DNA from: RGIG7332 sp045580305
Lineage (GTDB): Bacteria > Bacillota > Clostridia > Oscillospirales > JAAYXM01
Direction: 5' to 3'
Length of the DNA stretch: 64,000 nucleotides
Assembly: GCA_045580305.1 (NCBI GenBank)
Contig: JAZNNQ010000036.1
Location: forward strand, 24,580 to 88,579
The notes beneath the pieces were generated by a model. The model did not search any database. It was not told the origin of the DNA and saw nothing but the letters and a program-made list of their open reading frames with translations. This document shows, in pieces, positions 25,446 through 33,963 of this stretch; the stretch's first letter is position 1, and each line of letters opens with the position of its first letter. Both the position numbers and the translations under genes were made by a program.

Positions 25446-26531
25446 ATGAAAATGACTTTCCGCTGGTACGGCGAAGGCAACGATAAGATAAGCCTTTCCG
25501 ATATCAAGCAGATTCCGGGTGTCGACGGTATTGTATGGGCACTGCACCACAAAATGCCGGGCGAAATCTGGGAAGAGGAAGAGATCGCTGAGGTTAAGCG
25601 TCAGTTAGACGAGTATGGCTTCAATATGGATGTTATCGAATCTATCAATGTTCACGACGACATCAAGATCGGCCTTCCCACAAGAGATATGTACATTGAA
25701 AACTACAAGCAGTGTATCCGCAATGTAGCAAAGTTTGGTGTTAAGGTTATCTGCTATAACTTTATGCCGATCTTCGACTGGACAAGAAGTAACCTTTTCC
25801 ACGAAGTAGGTGACGGTTCTACCGCGCTTTTCTATGAAAAGGGTATGATTCAGGACGATTATAAGGCTATGGCTGACTATATCTTGGGCTTTACCGAGAA
25901 GTACAATATGTCCTTCCCAGGTTGGGAGCCTGAGCGTATGGCAAAATTAGACGAGCTCTTCAAGGCATATGAGGGTGTTACCCATGAAAAGCTCTGGGCA
26001 AACCTCAAGTACTTCCTTGAGGCAATTATGCCCACCTGCCACGAGTGCGATGTCAAAATGGCTATCCATATGGACGATCCGCCATGGGATATTTTCGGTA
26101 TTCCCCGCCTTCTCATCAATGAGGAGAATATCGACCGCTTCTTAAAAATGGTTGACGATCCGTACAACTGTCTTACCCTTTGCTCCGGCTCCCTCGGTGC
26201 AAACCCCGATAACGATGTTGCTGCTATCGTTCGCAAGCATTGCGACCGTATTGCATTTGCTCACATCAGAAATGTTAAAAACTTCCCCAATGGTGACTTC
26301 TCCGAGGCCTCCCACCGTGACTGTGACGGCGATACCGGTATTCTTGAAATCGTAAAGGCATATCACGACTGCGGTTTTGAGGGTTATATCCGCCCCGACC
26401 ACGGCAGACATCTTTGGGATGAAGGTCCGGGTAATGTTCGCCCCGGCTACGGTCTTTACGACCGCGCTCTCGGTATTATGTATATGCATGGTATCTGGGA
26501 TACCCTTGACAGAATTAAAGGCATTAAGTAA
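25446..26531 (+). CDS. uxuA: mannonate dehydratase UxuA
   Basis: A 361-residue enzyme converting D-mannonate to 2-keto-3-deoxygluconate in hexuronate breakdown. The start MKMTFRWYGEGNDKISLSDI and IPGVDGIVWALHH are typical, as are MAIHMDDPPWDIFGIPR, FAHIRN and YIRPDHGRH, which carry the metal and catalytic residues of the family. Length fits. It stands alone between its own promoter and terminator; no other hexuronate gene is seen nearby. Confidence 0.95.
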   Translation: MKMTFRWYGEGNDKISLSDIKQIPGVDGIVWALHHKMPGEIWEEEEIAEVKRQLDEYGFNMDVIESINVHDDIKIGLPTRDMYIENYKQCIRNVAKFGVKVICYNFMPIFDWTRSNLFHEVGDGSTALFYEKGMIQDDYKAMADYILGFTEKYNMSFPGWEPERMAKLDELFKAYEGVTHEKLWANLKYFLEAIMPTCHECDVKMAIHMDDPPWDIFGIPRLLINEENIDRFLKMVDDPYNCLTLCSGSLGANPDNDVAAIVRKHCDRIAFAHIRNVKNFPNGDFSEASHRDCDGDTGILEIVKAYHDCGFEGYIRPDHGRHLWDEGPGNVRPGYGLYDRALGIMYMHGIWDTLDRIKGIK

Positions 26532-26535
26532 TTTT

Positions 26536-26570
26536 AAAGCCAAGGTCATATGACCTTGGCTTTATTTTTT
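26536..26570 (+). terminator. Rho-independent terminator after uxuA
   Basis: Stem AAAGCCAAGGTCA / TGACCTTGGCTTT with a two-base loop, followed by ATTTTTT. Confidence 0.92.
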
Positions 26571-26580
26571 CAAAAAATTC

Positions 26581-26609
26581 TTGACTTCACTGTACTAAAG
26601 GAGTAAAAT
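26581..26609 (+). promoter_or_regulatory. promoter of the T-box-paaK unit
   Basis: TTGACT (26581-26586), 17 bases, TAAAAT (26604-26609), directly upstream of the T-box leader. Confidence 0.7.
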
Positions 26610-26615
26610 ATAACC

Positions 26616-26895
26616 ATAAAATGCGTTTGAGCAGGAATAAGTAAGTTTTGATATTATCTTCAGAGAGTTGTCGTATGGTGCAAGGCAATGGTAGTGTCTA
26701 AGCCGAATTCCTCCTGCGAGCAGTGCACCGAACAAATTTTAAGTAGGCTGCAACGGGAGTTCCCGTAACAGAACAAGGGTGTTATTTGACACTCTCAAAG
26801 GCCGGGCTTGTGAGAGCGCGGTAAACTGAGGTGGTACCACGGGTTATACTCGTCCTCTGTATTCTTAAACAGGAATACGGAGGACTTTTTTATTC
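26616..26895 (+). ncRNA. T-box riboswitch leader 1 (upstream of paaK)
   Basis: A tRNA-sensing leader. The Stem I region starts with CAGAGAGTTGTCG, with a GTTGTC / GGCAAT hairpin whose loop carries TGGTG. The T-box sequence GAGGTGGTACCACGGG (about 26828-26843) precedes a terminator: GTCCTCTGTATTC (26852-26864) with GAATACGGAGGAC (26873-26885) and a T run. Uncharged tRNA should favour the antiterminator and read-through into paaK. I could not assign the specifier codon with confidence. Confidence 0.92.
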
Positions 26896-26932
26896 TCCGA
26901 CATTCCTGAAATTACAGAAAGGAAGATAAACT

Positions 26933-28240
26933 ATGGCGCAGAATTATTACCAGAAAGAAATCGAGACCATGCCGGTTGAAGAAATGAAAAAACTTCAGTC
27001 CGAGAAATTGGTCAAGCAGGTCAAGCATGTTTATGAAAATGTTGAGTACTATCGTAAACTAATGGATGAGAAGGGCGTTAAACCCGAGGACATCAAAGGC
27101 ATTGAAGACCTGCACAAGCTCCCCTTCCTCACAAAGGCTGACCTTCGTGATGCTTATCCCTATGGTCTTCTTGCAAAGCCTCTTGAGGAGTGTGTTCGTA
27201 TTCAGTCAACCTCCGGTACAACCGGCCGTCGTGTAGTTGCTTTCTACACACAGAACGATATTAATTTATGGGAAGACTGCTGTGCTCGCGCAATCGTTGC
27301 TGCAGGCGGTACCAACAAGGATGTATGTCAGGTTGCATACGGCTACGGCCTCTTTACGGGTGGCCCGGGCCTTAACGGCGGTTCACACAAGGTTGGATGT
27401 CTTACACTTCCCATGTCCTCCGGTAACACCGAGCGACAGATTCAGTTTATGACAGACCTTAGCGCTACCATTCTCTGCTGTACTCCGTCATATGCTGCAT
27501 ACATTGGCGAGTCCTTGAAGGAGCAAGGATACAAGCCCGAGGACATTCCGCTGAAAGCCGGTATTTTCGGTGCAGAGCCCTGGACCGAAGAAATGCGTCG
27601 CGGCATTGAGGCAACCCTCGGCATTAAGGCTTATGATATTTACGGTCTCACCGAGACCTCCGGACCCGGAGTTTCCTTTGAATGTGAAGAACAGACCGGT
27701 ATGCACATCAATGAGGACCACTTCTTGGCAGAAATCATCGATCCTGACACCGGCGAGGTTCTTCCTGAGGGCGAAAAGGGTGAACTTGTATTCACCTCAC
27801 TCGATAAGGAAGCGTTCCCGCTTCTCCGTTACCGTACCCGTGATATTTGTGTTCTCTCCCGCAAGAAATGCTCCTGTGGCAGAACTCTTATCAAGATGGC
27901 AAAGCCCATGGGTCGTACCGATGATATGCTTATTATCCGCGGTGTCAATGTGTTCCCCAGCCAGATTGAAACCGTTCTTCTCAACGAGGGTTATCAGCCC
28001 AACTACCAGATCGTGGTTGACCGCGTAAACAATAACGACACCTTCGAGGTTAATGTTGAAATGAATCCCGAGCAGTTTACCGATAAGGTAAGCGAAATTC
28101 TCTCCATGGAGAAGGCTTTAGCCGGTGCAATGAAGACAATGCTTGGTATCAACCCCTCCGTTCACCTTGTTGCGCCTAAGTCCATCGCGCGTAGTGAGGG
28201 CAAGGCTGTTCGCGTTATTGATAAGCGTAAGTTAATATAA
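26933..28240 (+). CDS. paaK: phenylacetate-CoA ligase family protein PaaK
   Basis: A 435-residue adenylate-forming ligase joining CoA to an aryl acid such as phenylacetate or indoleacetate, with ATP. The start MAQNYYQKEIETMPVEEMKK is typical. Motifs: STSGTTGRRV for ATP binding, YGLTETSGPG, LRYRTRD, and GRTDDMLIIRGVNVFPSQIE at the hinge. C-terminal K lies in SEGKAVRV. It is under a T-box and paired with an ACT-domain gene, an arrangement common in Clostridia and usually linked to amino-acid-derived acids. Substrate is not decided by the sequence. Confidence 0.93.
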   Translation: MAQNYYQKEIETMPVEEMKKLQSEKLVKQVKHVYENVEYYRKLMDEKGVKPEDIKGIEDLHKLPFLTKADLRDAYPYGLLAKPLEECVRIQSTSGTTGRRVVAFYTQNDINLWEDCCARAIVAAGGTNKDVCQVAYGYGLFTGGPGLNGGSHKVGCLTLPMSSGNTERQIQFMTDLSATILCCTPSYAAYIGESLKEQGYKPEDIPLKAGIFGAEPWTEEMRRGIEATLGIKAYDIYGLTETSGPGVSFECEEQTGMHINEDHFLAEIIDPDTGEVLPEGEKGELVFTSLDKEAFPLLRYRTRDICVLSRKKCSCGRTLIKMAKPMGRTDDMLIIRGVNVFPSQIETVLLNEGYQPNYQIVVDRVNNNDTFEVNVEMNPEQFTDKVSEILSMEKALAGAMKTMLGINPSVHLVAPKSIARSEGKAVRVIDKRKLI

Positions 28241-28256
28241 GAGAGGAGTTTTTGTA

Positions 28257-28688
28257 ATGGCAATCAAGCAGTTAACAATTTTCCTTGAAAACAAACAGGG
28301 CACTGTTGTTTCGGTTACCGATACACTAGCTGCAAACAACATTAATATCCGCGCTCTTTCAATCGCAGAAACCCAGGATTTCGGTATTCTCCGTCTTATT
28401 GTAAATGACGAGAAAACCGCGGTTGCAAAGCTTTCCGAGGAAGGCTTCCTCATCAAGATTACCGATGTCGTCGGTGTTAAAATCGGCGATGAACCCGGCA
28501 AGCTCTCCGCAGCACTTGGTGTTCTCACCAAAGCCGGCATCAATGTTGAGTACTTGTATGCATTTATGGCTCGTACCGAAAAGCACGCATATGTTGTTTT
28601 ACGCGTAGAGGACAACGCTGCTGCTGAAAAGGTTCTTGAAGATGCAGGTTTCCACCTTATTACAGACGCTGACATCGCTAAACTTTAA
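28257..28688 (+). CDS. tandem ACT-domain protein
   Basis: A 143-residue protein of two ACT domains (about 4-68 and 72-140), the second starting VVGVKIGDEPGKLSAALGVL. ACT domains bind amino acids and regulate metabolic enzymes. It begins 16 bases after paaK with a good ribosome binding site (GAGAGGAG), in the same transcript, and likely modulates the ligase or senses the related amino acid. No catalytic domain is present. Confidence 0.9.
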   Translation: MAIKQLTIFLENKQGTVVSVTDTLAANNINIRALSIAETQDFGILRLIVNDEKTAVAKLSEEGFLIKITDVVGVKIGDEPGKLSAALGVLTKAGINVEYLYAFMARTEKHAYVVLRVEDNAAAEKVLEDAGFHLITDADIAKL

Positions 28689-28696
28689 AGTTAAAT

Positions 28697-28742
28697 AAAA
28701 AAGAAGCAGGTTTCGTATCATTACGAAACCTGCTTCTTTTTT
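28697..28742. terminator. bidirectional terminator between the ACT gene and the XRE-acyl-CoA ligase gene
   Basis: Long stem AAAGAAGCAGGTTTCGTA / TACGAAACCTGCTTCTTT flanked by A and T runs, serving both convergent genes. Confidence 0.93.
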
Positions 28743-28743
28743 A

Positions 28744-31032
28744 TTATTTATTTGCGTCTTTGTTTCGGATCTCAACACGGCGTACCTTACCGCTGATGGT
28801 CTTGGGAAGCTCATCAACAAATTCCACAATTCGCGGATATTTGTACGGCGCGGTATGAGTTTTAACATATTCCTGGATTTCCTTCTTAAGCTCATCAGTG
28901 CCAACCGTGCCCTTGGTAAGAACAATGGTGGCCTTTACGATCTGACCACGAACCTCGTCGGGAACAGGAGTGATCGCACACTCAAGAACATAGGGAAGCT
29001 CCATAATAACGCTTTCGATCTCAAACGGTCCGATGCGGTAGCCGGATGACTTGATAACATCATCAATTCGGCCTACATACCAAAGGTAGCCGTCCTCGTC
29101 CATTGTAGCCTGGTCACCGGTATGATAATAGCCGTCGTGCCATACCTCGTTTGTCTTTTCCTCATCAAGATAGTAGCCGATAAAGAGACCGCAGGGAGCT
29201 CCGTCCTTTGTACGGATACAGATTTCGCCGGTATCACCTGTCTTGCAGGGGTTACCGTCCGGATCGAGTACAACAACATCATATAACGGACTTGCTTTAC
29301 CCATAGAACCGATTTTCGGAGTTGAACCTACAAAGTTTGCGATGGAAAGGGTTGTTTCGGTCTGACCGAAGCCTTCCATAATGGTAAGTCCGGTTGCCTT
29401 CTTAAACTGGTTGAACACCTCAGGATTAAGTGCCTCACCTGCTGTGGTTGCATATTTAATTGACGAAAGATCATATTTTGATAAATCTTCCTTAATGAAG
29501 AAGCGATACATTGTAGGCGGTGCACAGAATGTTGTGATGTTGTATTTAGCAAACATCGGAAGAATATCATCGGAATGGAAGCGGTCAAAGTCGTAAGTAA
29601 ATACACCCGCCTCGCACAGCCACTGACCGTAAAGCTTACCCCAAAGTGCCTTACCCCAACCGGTATCGGAAATGGTGAAGTGGAGGCCGTTAGGATCCAC
29701 ATTGTGCCAATGCTTTGCTGTGGGATAGTGTCCGAGAGCATATTTATATGAATGTGTCGCAATTCGCGGGTATCCGGTAGTACCGGAGGTGAAGAGCATA
29801 AGCATCGGATCGTTGCCACAGGGAGTGTTCTCGGTACGGGGGTAGTCTGTGCTGAAGCGCTCCATCTCAACATTAAAGTCGTTCCAGCCGTCTTTCTTAC
29901 CGCCGACCAATACCTTGATCATATCCGGGAATTCGTTTGCAGCCTTTTCTGCTTCGGCTGATACATCACCGTCTGCAGTACAAACGATAGCCTTTACCTT
30001 AGCTGCCTTATATCTGTAAGTGAAATCGTGCTCAACGAGCTGATTTGTTGCCGGAATTGCGATAGCACCGATTTTGTGGAGTGCAAGCATACAGAACCAG
30101 AACTGGAAGTGACGCTTTAATACCAGCATAACGGTGTCGCCTTTTTTAATGCCCAAAGACTCGAAGTAGTTTGCAGTCTTTGCAGAGTACTTTTTCATAT
30201 CAGCAAATGTGAATCGACGGTCGGTCTTATCGTTTGCAACCCACATCATAGCAAGCTTATCGGGATCCTTTTCTGCAATCGCATCAACACAGTCGAATGC
30301 AAAGTTGAATTTATCGTCATTCTTGAAGGTAATGCCGTTGAATACACCCTTCTCATCATAACTGGACTCGATAAACTTATCAGCAACGGTAGTTACCGCC
30401 TCTTTTTTGCCCACCTTTGCAGTGATAAACGGCGCCTCAGGGTATTCGTCGCTGAAGTGTCCATCCTTGGGGTTAAGCACTACCGCGTGGAACTCACAAC
30501 CACCCTCACTTACCGCAATCATACCGTGAGGGATAATGCTGTTATAGAAAATGGAGTCACCCTCATTTAAAACCTCAATGTGGTTTCCTACCTGAACTTT
30601 AAGAGAGCCCTTAACGATAACATCAAATTCCTGACCGTTATGTGAGCTTAATTTAATGGGTTCGTTCTGCTCCTCCGCAATATAGGGGAACTTAACCAAA
30701 AACGGCTCGGCAAGTTTCTCACTAAACTTCGGCGCTAAGTTGTTGTATACAAAGCCCTGCTTCTTGAGAATCTTCATTCCTTCGCCGCGGCGGGTTACTT
30801 CATAGGATTTAAGGGTTGAGCTTGTTCCCTCAAGAATATCAATTACCTCGACATCGCATGCTTTTGCACACTTGTAAATGAAGGTAAAGCTAAAATCGCT
30901 CTCGCCCGCTTCAAGCAGTTTGTAATCTGCGAGGGTAACACCTGTAAGACGCGCAAGTTCTTCAGGTGTGTAACCTTTTGCCTCACGCAGGCCCTTGATT
31001 CTGCCTGCAACCTCTTTCAAATTGTAGTCCAT
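28744..31032 (-). CDS. XRE HTH-cupin-AMP-dependent acyl-CoA ligase fusion
   Basis: A 762-residue three-part protein. Residues about 4-60 are an XRE-type HTH (YTPEELARLTGVTLADYKLL), about 120-195 a cupin (VQVGNHIEVLNEGDSIFYNS, HGMIAV), and about 225 to the end an acyl-CoA synthetase of the medium-chain/acetyl type: FTSGTTGYPRIATH, GFGQTETT, YHTGDQATMDEDGYLWYVGR, DDVIKSSGYRIGPFEIE, and the Lys in KTISGKVRR. The ATG at 31032 has AAAGGAG upstream; the in-frame ATG at 31050 does not. XRE-cupin pairs are common regulators, but joining one to the enzyme makes a possible sensor-enzyme. It is controlled by a T-box leader. Confidence 0.92.
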   Translation of the reverse strand: MDYNLKEVAGRIKGLREAKGYTPEELARLTGVTLADYKLLEAGESDFSFTFIYKCAKACDVEVIDILEGTSSTLKSYEVTRRGEGMKILKKQGFVYNNLAPKFSEKLAEPFLVKFPYIAEEQNEPIKLSSHNGQEFDVIVKGSLKVQVGNHIEVLNEGDSIFYNSIIPHGMIAVSEGGCEFHAVVLNPKDGHFSDEYPEAPFITAKVGKKEAVTTVADKFIESSYDEKGVFNGITFKNDDKFNFAFDCVDAIAEKDPDKLAMMWVANDKTDRRFTFADMKKYSAKTANYFESLGIKKGDTVMLVLKRHFQFWFCMLALHKIGAIAIPATNQLVEHDFTYRYKAAKVKAIVCTADGDVSAEAEKAANEFPDMIKVLVGGKKDGWNDFNVEMERFSTDYPRTENTPCGNDPMLMLFTSGTTGYPRIATHSYKYALGHYPTAKHWHNVDPNGLHFTISDTGWGKALWGKLYGQWLCEAGVFTYDFDRFHSDDILPMFAKYNITTFCAPPTMYRFFIKEDLSKYDLSSIKYATTAGEALNPEVFNQFKKATGLTIMEGFGQTETTLSIANFVGSTPKIGSMGKASPLYDVVVLDPDGNPCKTGDTGEICIRTKDGAPCGLFIGYYLDEEKTNEVWHDGYYHTGDQATMDEDGYLWYVGRIDDVIKSSGYRIGPFEIESVIMELPYVLECAITPVPDEVRGQIVKATIVLTKGTVGTDELKKEIQEYVKTHTAPYKYPRIVEFVDELPKTISGKVRRVEIRNKDANK

Positions 31033-31068
31033 TGTTTTTGCTCCTTTCATATCCGAATTTCGGTTTTG

Positions 31069-31363
31069 AATAAAACAAAAAAACTCGTCTCAAAGTTTTT
31101 CTTTGAGACGAGTTACTAAACCCGCGGTACCACTCAAATTGCGAAATATACTTTCGCCACTTACCGGACTCTAACAAGTCCTTTGCTTTCACGCAGCATT
31201 ACGGAAGGAGTCTACTTGCAAAAAATTTACTTTCGGTCCTCCGACTCGGAAGTGATGGGTCATTGGAAAGATCCGCCATTGCCTCGCACCACCCGGCAAC
31301 TCTCTCAAGGCCTCACAATCCGACCGTCTTCGTCACAGTCGTTTTTTTGTGATATTCAAATTT
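31069..31363 (-). ncRNA. T-box riboswitch leader 2 (upstream of the XRE-acyl-CoA ligase gene)
   Basis: Read on the minus strand: GAGAGAGTTGCCGGGTGGTG starts the Stem I region, with a GTTGCC / GGCAAT hairpin. The T-box motif GAGTGGTACCGCGGG lies at plus 31121-31135. The terminator is ACTCGTCTCAAAG with CTTTGAGACGAGT (plus 31083-31113) followed by a T run. The specifier is not assigned. Confidence 0.92.
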
Positions 31364-31369
31364 GTCTGT

Positions 31370-31398
31370 ATTATACTCCCGCTATTTTTACTTGTCAA
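31370..31398 (-). promoter_or_regulatory. promoter of T-box unit 2
   Basis: Minus-strand TTGACA (plus 31393-31398), 17 bases, TATAAT (plus 31370-31375): full consensus. Confidence 0.85.
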
Positions 31399-31416
31399 GA
31401 GTTTTTTAAAATTTTT

Positions 31417-32511
31417 TTAGTTAACTTTAATGCTTATAATTTCGCTGTCCGTACCTACGCGCATAGGTAGCCCCCAATAGCCAACGCCCGATGTTACAAT
31501 TACATTTGGAGAATCTTCGTCCTTTCTGTAATATCCGTGGTCTACCGTGTACATAAGATCAGTTGCTATACTGAATGGAAAAATCTGCCCCTTATGTGTA
31601 TGTCCGGATAGTATTAAATCAACTTCATTTGTATATGTGTCTATATTAATCGGATTGTGGTCCATTACAACAACCGGCAAACTTTTATCGTAATCCTTTA
31701 AAAATTCCGATAGTTCCTTTCTTTTCATATTGCCGTATCCGCCGATGGGTGTGCCGTCAAGACGGCCTGCAAGCACCAAGCGATTATCTATTACAACATA
31801 TTCATCATTCAGCAGAGTGATACCTGCCCGCTTGGCAAAATCTATCATTTTATCCAGTGTATCACCCGCGTCGTGATTGCCTAAACACATATATACGCCA
31901 AAGGTTGAGGAAATTTTCTGTATTTCCGCAAGTGCTTTTTCAGGATCCTTAATTCCATTGAAATCAGTATCAAAAAAGTCACCCGCAATGCAAACTACAT
32001 CGGGTTTTAAATCGTTTATCCTACTTACAATTTCCGCAGTTCTGCTCTCCGAGCCCTCTGCGCCCAGATGAACATCGCTTATCATAACAATGTTCATATC
32101 TGATATATCCGCTTTATCTACCTGTATTTCATAGTATATATTATCTATCTGTCTCGCATTGTATATTCCATAGCCAACCGTTAAAATAGTAGCCGCAATT
32201 ACCGCAATGCTCGCAATAAACCAATATCTTTTCTTATCCACTTTAAATAATTTTGCCACAAGCGCAATAATTTCCGCGAGGAAAAAGAACAGCATAAGAT
32301 ACACGAAAGCACCCATCCAATATGCGGAAACCGTGTCCATAAACTGCACTCCCGCTTTACCGACACTCCATATCGTCATAAGGGTAAAAATAATAAATAT
32401 TTCAAATACGATACTTGTCTTTACCTTCGCAAGTACACCGCAATGTAGTCTCCACGCTATGTAATAATCGGTTGCTCCGAGCAGTACAAGTATAATAAGA
32501 GCAATTGGCAT
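31417..32511 (-). CDS. membrane-bound calcineurin-like metallophosphoesterase
   Basis: A 364-residue protein. About four N-terminal membrane segments (residues 1-120) are followed by a phosphoesterase domain with MISDVHLGAEG, CIAGDFFD, CLGNHDAGD, VVMDHNP and LSGHTHKGQ, the full two-metal site. It resembles YkuE/YaeI-type enzymes, whose substrates in vivo are unsure (UDP-diacylglucosamine-like lipids have been proposed). I use ATG 32511, with AGGAG 8 bases upstream, rather than the GTG at 32520. The phosphoesterase part probably faces outside. Confidence 0.9.
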   Translation of the reverse strand: MPIALIILVLLGATDYYIAWRLHCGVLAKVKTSIVFEIFIIFTLMTIWSVGKAGVQFMDTVSAYWMGAFVYLMLFFFLAEIIALVAKLFKVDKKRYWFIASIAVIAATILTVGYGIYNARQIDNIYYEIQVDKADISDMNIVMISDVHLGAEGSESRTAEIVSRINDLKPDVVCIAGDFFDTDFNGIKDPEKALAEIQKISSTFGVYMCLGNHDAGDTLDKMIDFAKRAGITLLNDEYVVIDNRLVLAGRLDGTPIGGYGNMKRKELSEFLKDYDKSLPVVVMDHNPINIDTYTNEVDLILSGHTHKGQIFPFSIATDLMYTVDHGYYRKDEDSPNVIVTSGVGYWGLPMRVGTDSEIISIKVN

Positions 32512-32574
32512 ATATCTCACTCCTCATTTATATTATATCTTGTTTTTTTACATTTGTAAATTAACTAAAACCAA

Positions 32575-32602
32575 TTGACATTTAAGTCCTAAGTGTTATA
32601 AT
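32575..32602 (+). promoter_or_regulatory. promoter of the zinc-ribbon/SPFH operon
   Basis: TTGACA (32575-32580), 16 bases, TATAAT (32597-32602), about 50 bases upstream of the ATG at 32654. Confidence 0.85.
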
Positions 32603-32653
32603 TTAATGTAGTATGTTTTCTTTTTTTGACAATATTTTTAGGGGGTAAAAACC

Positions 32654-33946
32654 ATGGCTATGAAAGCAATGCGCTGTCCGCAGTGCGGTTCCGAACTTGA
32701 GCTTGACGATACCAAGGAATTTGGCTTCTGCTCCAGCTGCGGAACAAAAATTATGTTACACGAAAAGGTAGAGATGAAGCACACCGGTTCTGTTCAGTTT
32801 AAAATGGACAATTCCGACCAGGGTCACAACAGAATTACTTTAGGTAACCGTGCATACTCTGCCGGAAATTATAGCGAAGCTTACGATTATTTTACAAAGG
32901 GTCTTGAGGATGTTCCCAATGACTTCTATGCGCTCTACCGCAAAGGTATTTCCGCGGCTTGCCTCGGTTCTGAGGACAATCTCCGTTTAGGCGAGCTTCA
33001 GTCAGGCCTTATCGCTGCTCGCGAGGTTTTAGATAATACTTATGGCGCTGCTGAAGAAGGCTCTCCCGAGTTTACACATTACTGTGAAATGGCGTCTCAA
33101 TTTGACAGCGATCTTGAGGATGTTTGTCTTGCTCAGCTTCAGGTCAGTGATGAGTATTATTCCAAGCTTGCAAATTTAGACAATGCTAATCATCAGGCCG
33201 CTTGCTGGTGCGAATCCGCGGTTCTTTTTGATATTATTTCCACCTTTATTATCAGTGAAGATGTTAAAGAAAATGTCTTAAACCAGAGTATCCAGCGTCT
33301 GGATTTCTGGCTTGGTCTTGAAAACAAGGGCTCTATCTCCTACTACACCCACACAACTACCGACAAGAACGGTAAAGCTACCGATCATTACAGTGCATTC
33401 CATATGGGCGACACCCGCAAGGAGCGCATTATGAAGTGCCGTGCAGCAATGGCTGACCGTTATAACAACCTTTCTTCCCGTCTTGAGCGTGAGCGTGAGA
33501 TGAACGACGCTCTTAGTGGTCTTCGGGCAGAAAGCGATCAGTTAAAATCCATTCTGGATGGCGCACAGGAAAAATACGACGATGCAAAGGCTGCATTCTG
33601 GAATGCTAACCCCGAGTATGCTGCACAGCGTGATAAGCAGAAAAATCTCACCTGGATTGCCGTCGGTGTCGGTGGCCTGCTCTTCATTGTGGGCATTATC
33701 CTTAAGATCTGTGATCTTTCGACCATCTATCCGATTTTAGGTACTGCATCTCTCGTTGGTTCCTTCTTCATCCGTAATTCTATCGCAAAGAATCTCCTTG
33801 CAAAGCTTGAGGACCAGGTATTCCCCGGCGATGTAAAGGCTCTCGGTACCGCTTTGGAGACCGCGAAAAAGAACTGGTTTGATAAAGAAAGTGAGCGCAG
33901 AAATAAGCAGAGCGAGCTTTCAGCATTTGAATCCAGCAAAAAGTAA
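32654..33946 (+). CDS. zinc-ribbon TPR coiled-coil membrane protein
   Basis: A 430-residue protein. The N-terminal zinc ribbon is C8, C11, C26, C29 (CPQCGSELEL, CSSCGTK). TPR-like helices run from about 55 to 95 (AYSAGNYSEAYDYFTKGLED). A coiled coil (about 270-320) precedes two membrane segments (about 333-375) and a C-terminal helix. TAGGGGG precedes the ATG. It is first of a three-gene unit with an SPFH protein. No enzymatic motif is present; a scaffold or stress-sensing role would be inference. Confidence 0.85.
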   Translation: MAMKAMRCPQCGSELELDDTKEFGFCSSCGTKIMLHEKVEMKHTGSVQFKMDNSDQGHNRITLGNRAYSAGNYSEAYDYFTKGLEDVPNDFYALYRKGISAACLGSEDNLRLGELQSGLIAAREVLDNTYGAAEEGSPEFTHYCEMASQFDSDLEDVCLAQLQVSDEYYSKLANLDNANHQAACWCESAVLFDIISTFIISEDVKENVLNQSIQRLDFWLGLENKGSISYYTHTTTDKNGKATDHYSAFHMGDTRKERIMKCRAAMADRYNNLSSRLEREREMNDALSGLRAESDQLKSILDGAQEKYDDAKAAFWNANPEYAAQRDKQKNLTWIAVGVGGLLFIVGIILKICDLSTIYPILGTASLVGSFFIRNSIAKNLLAKLEDQVFPGDVKALGTALETAKKNWFDKESERRNKQSELSAFESSKK

Positions 33947-33963
33947 TTAGGAGGTCAGATGTA

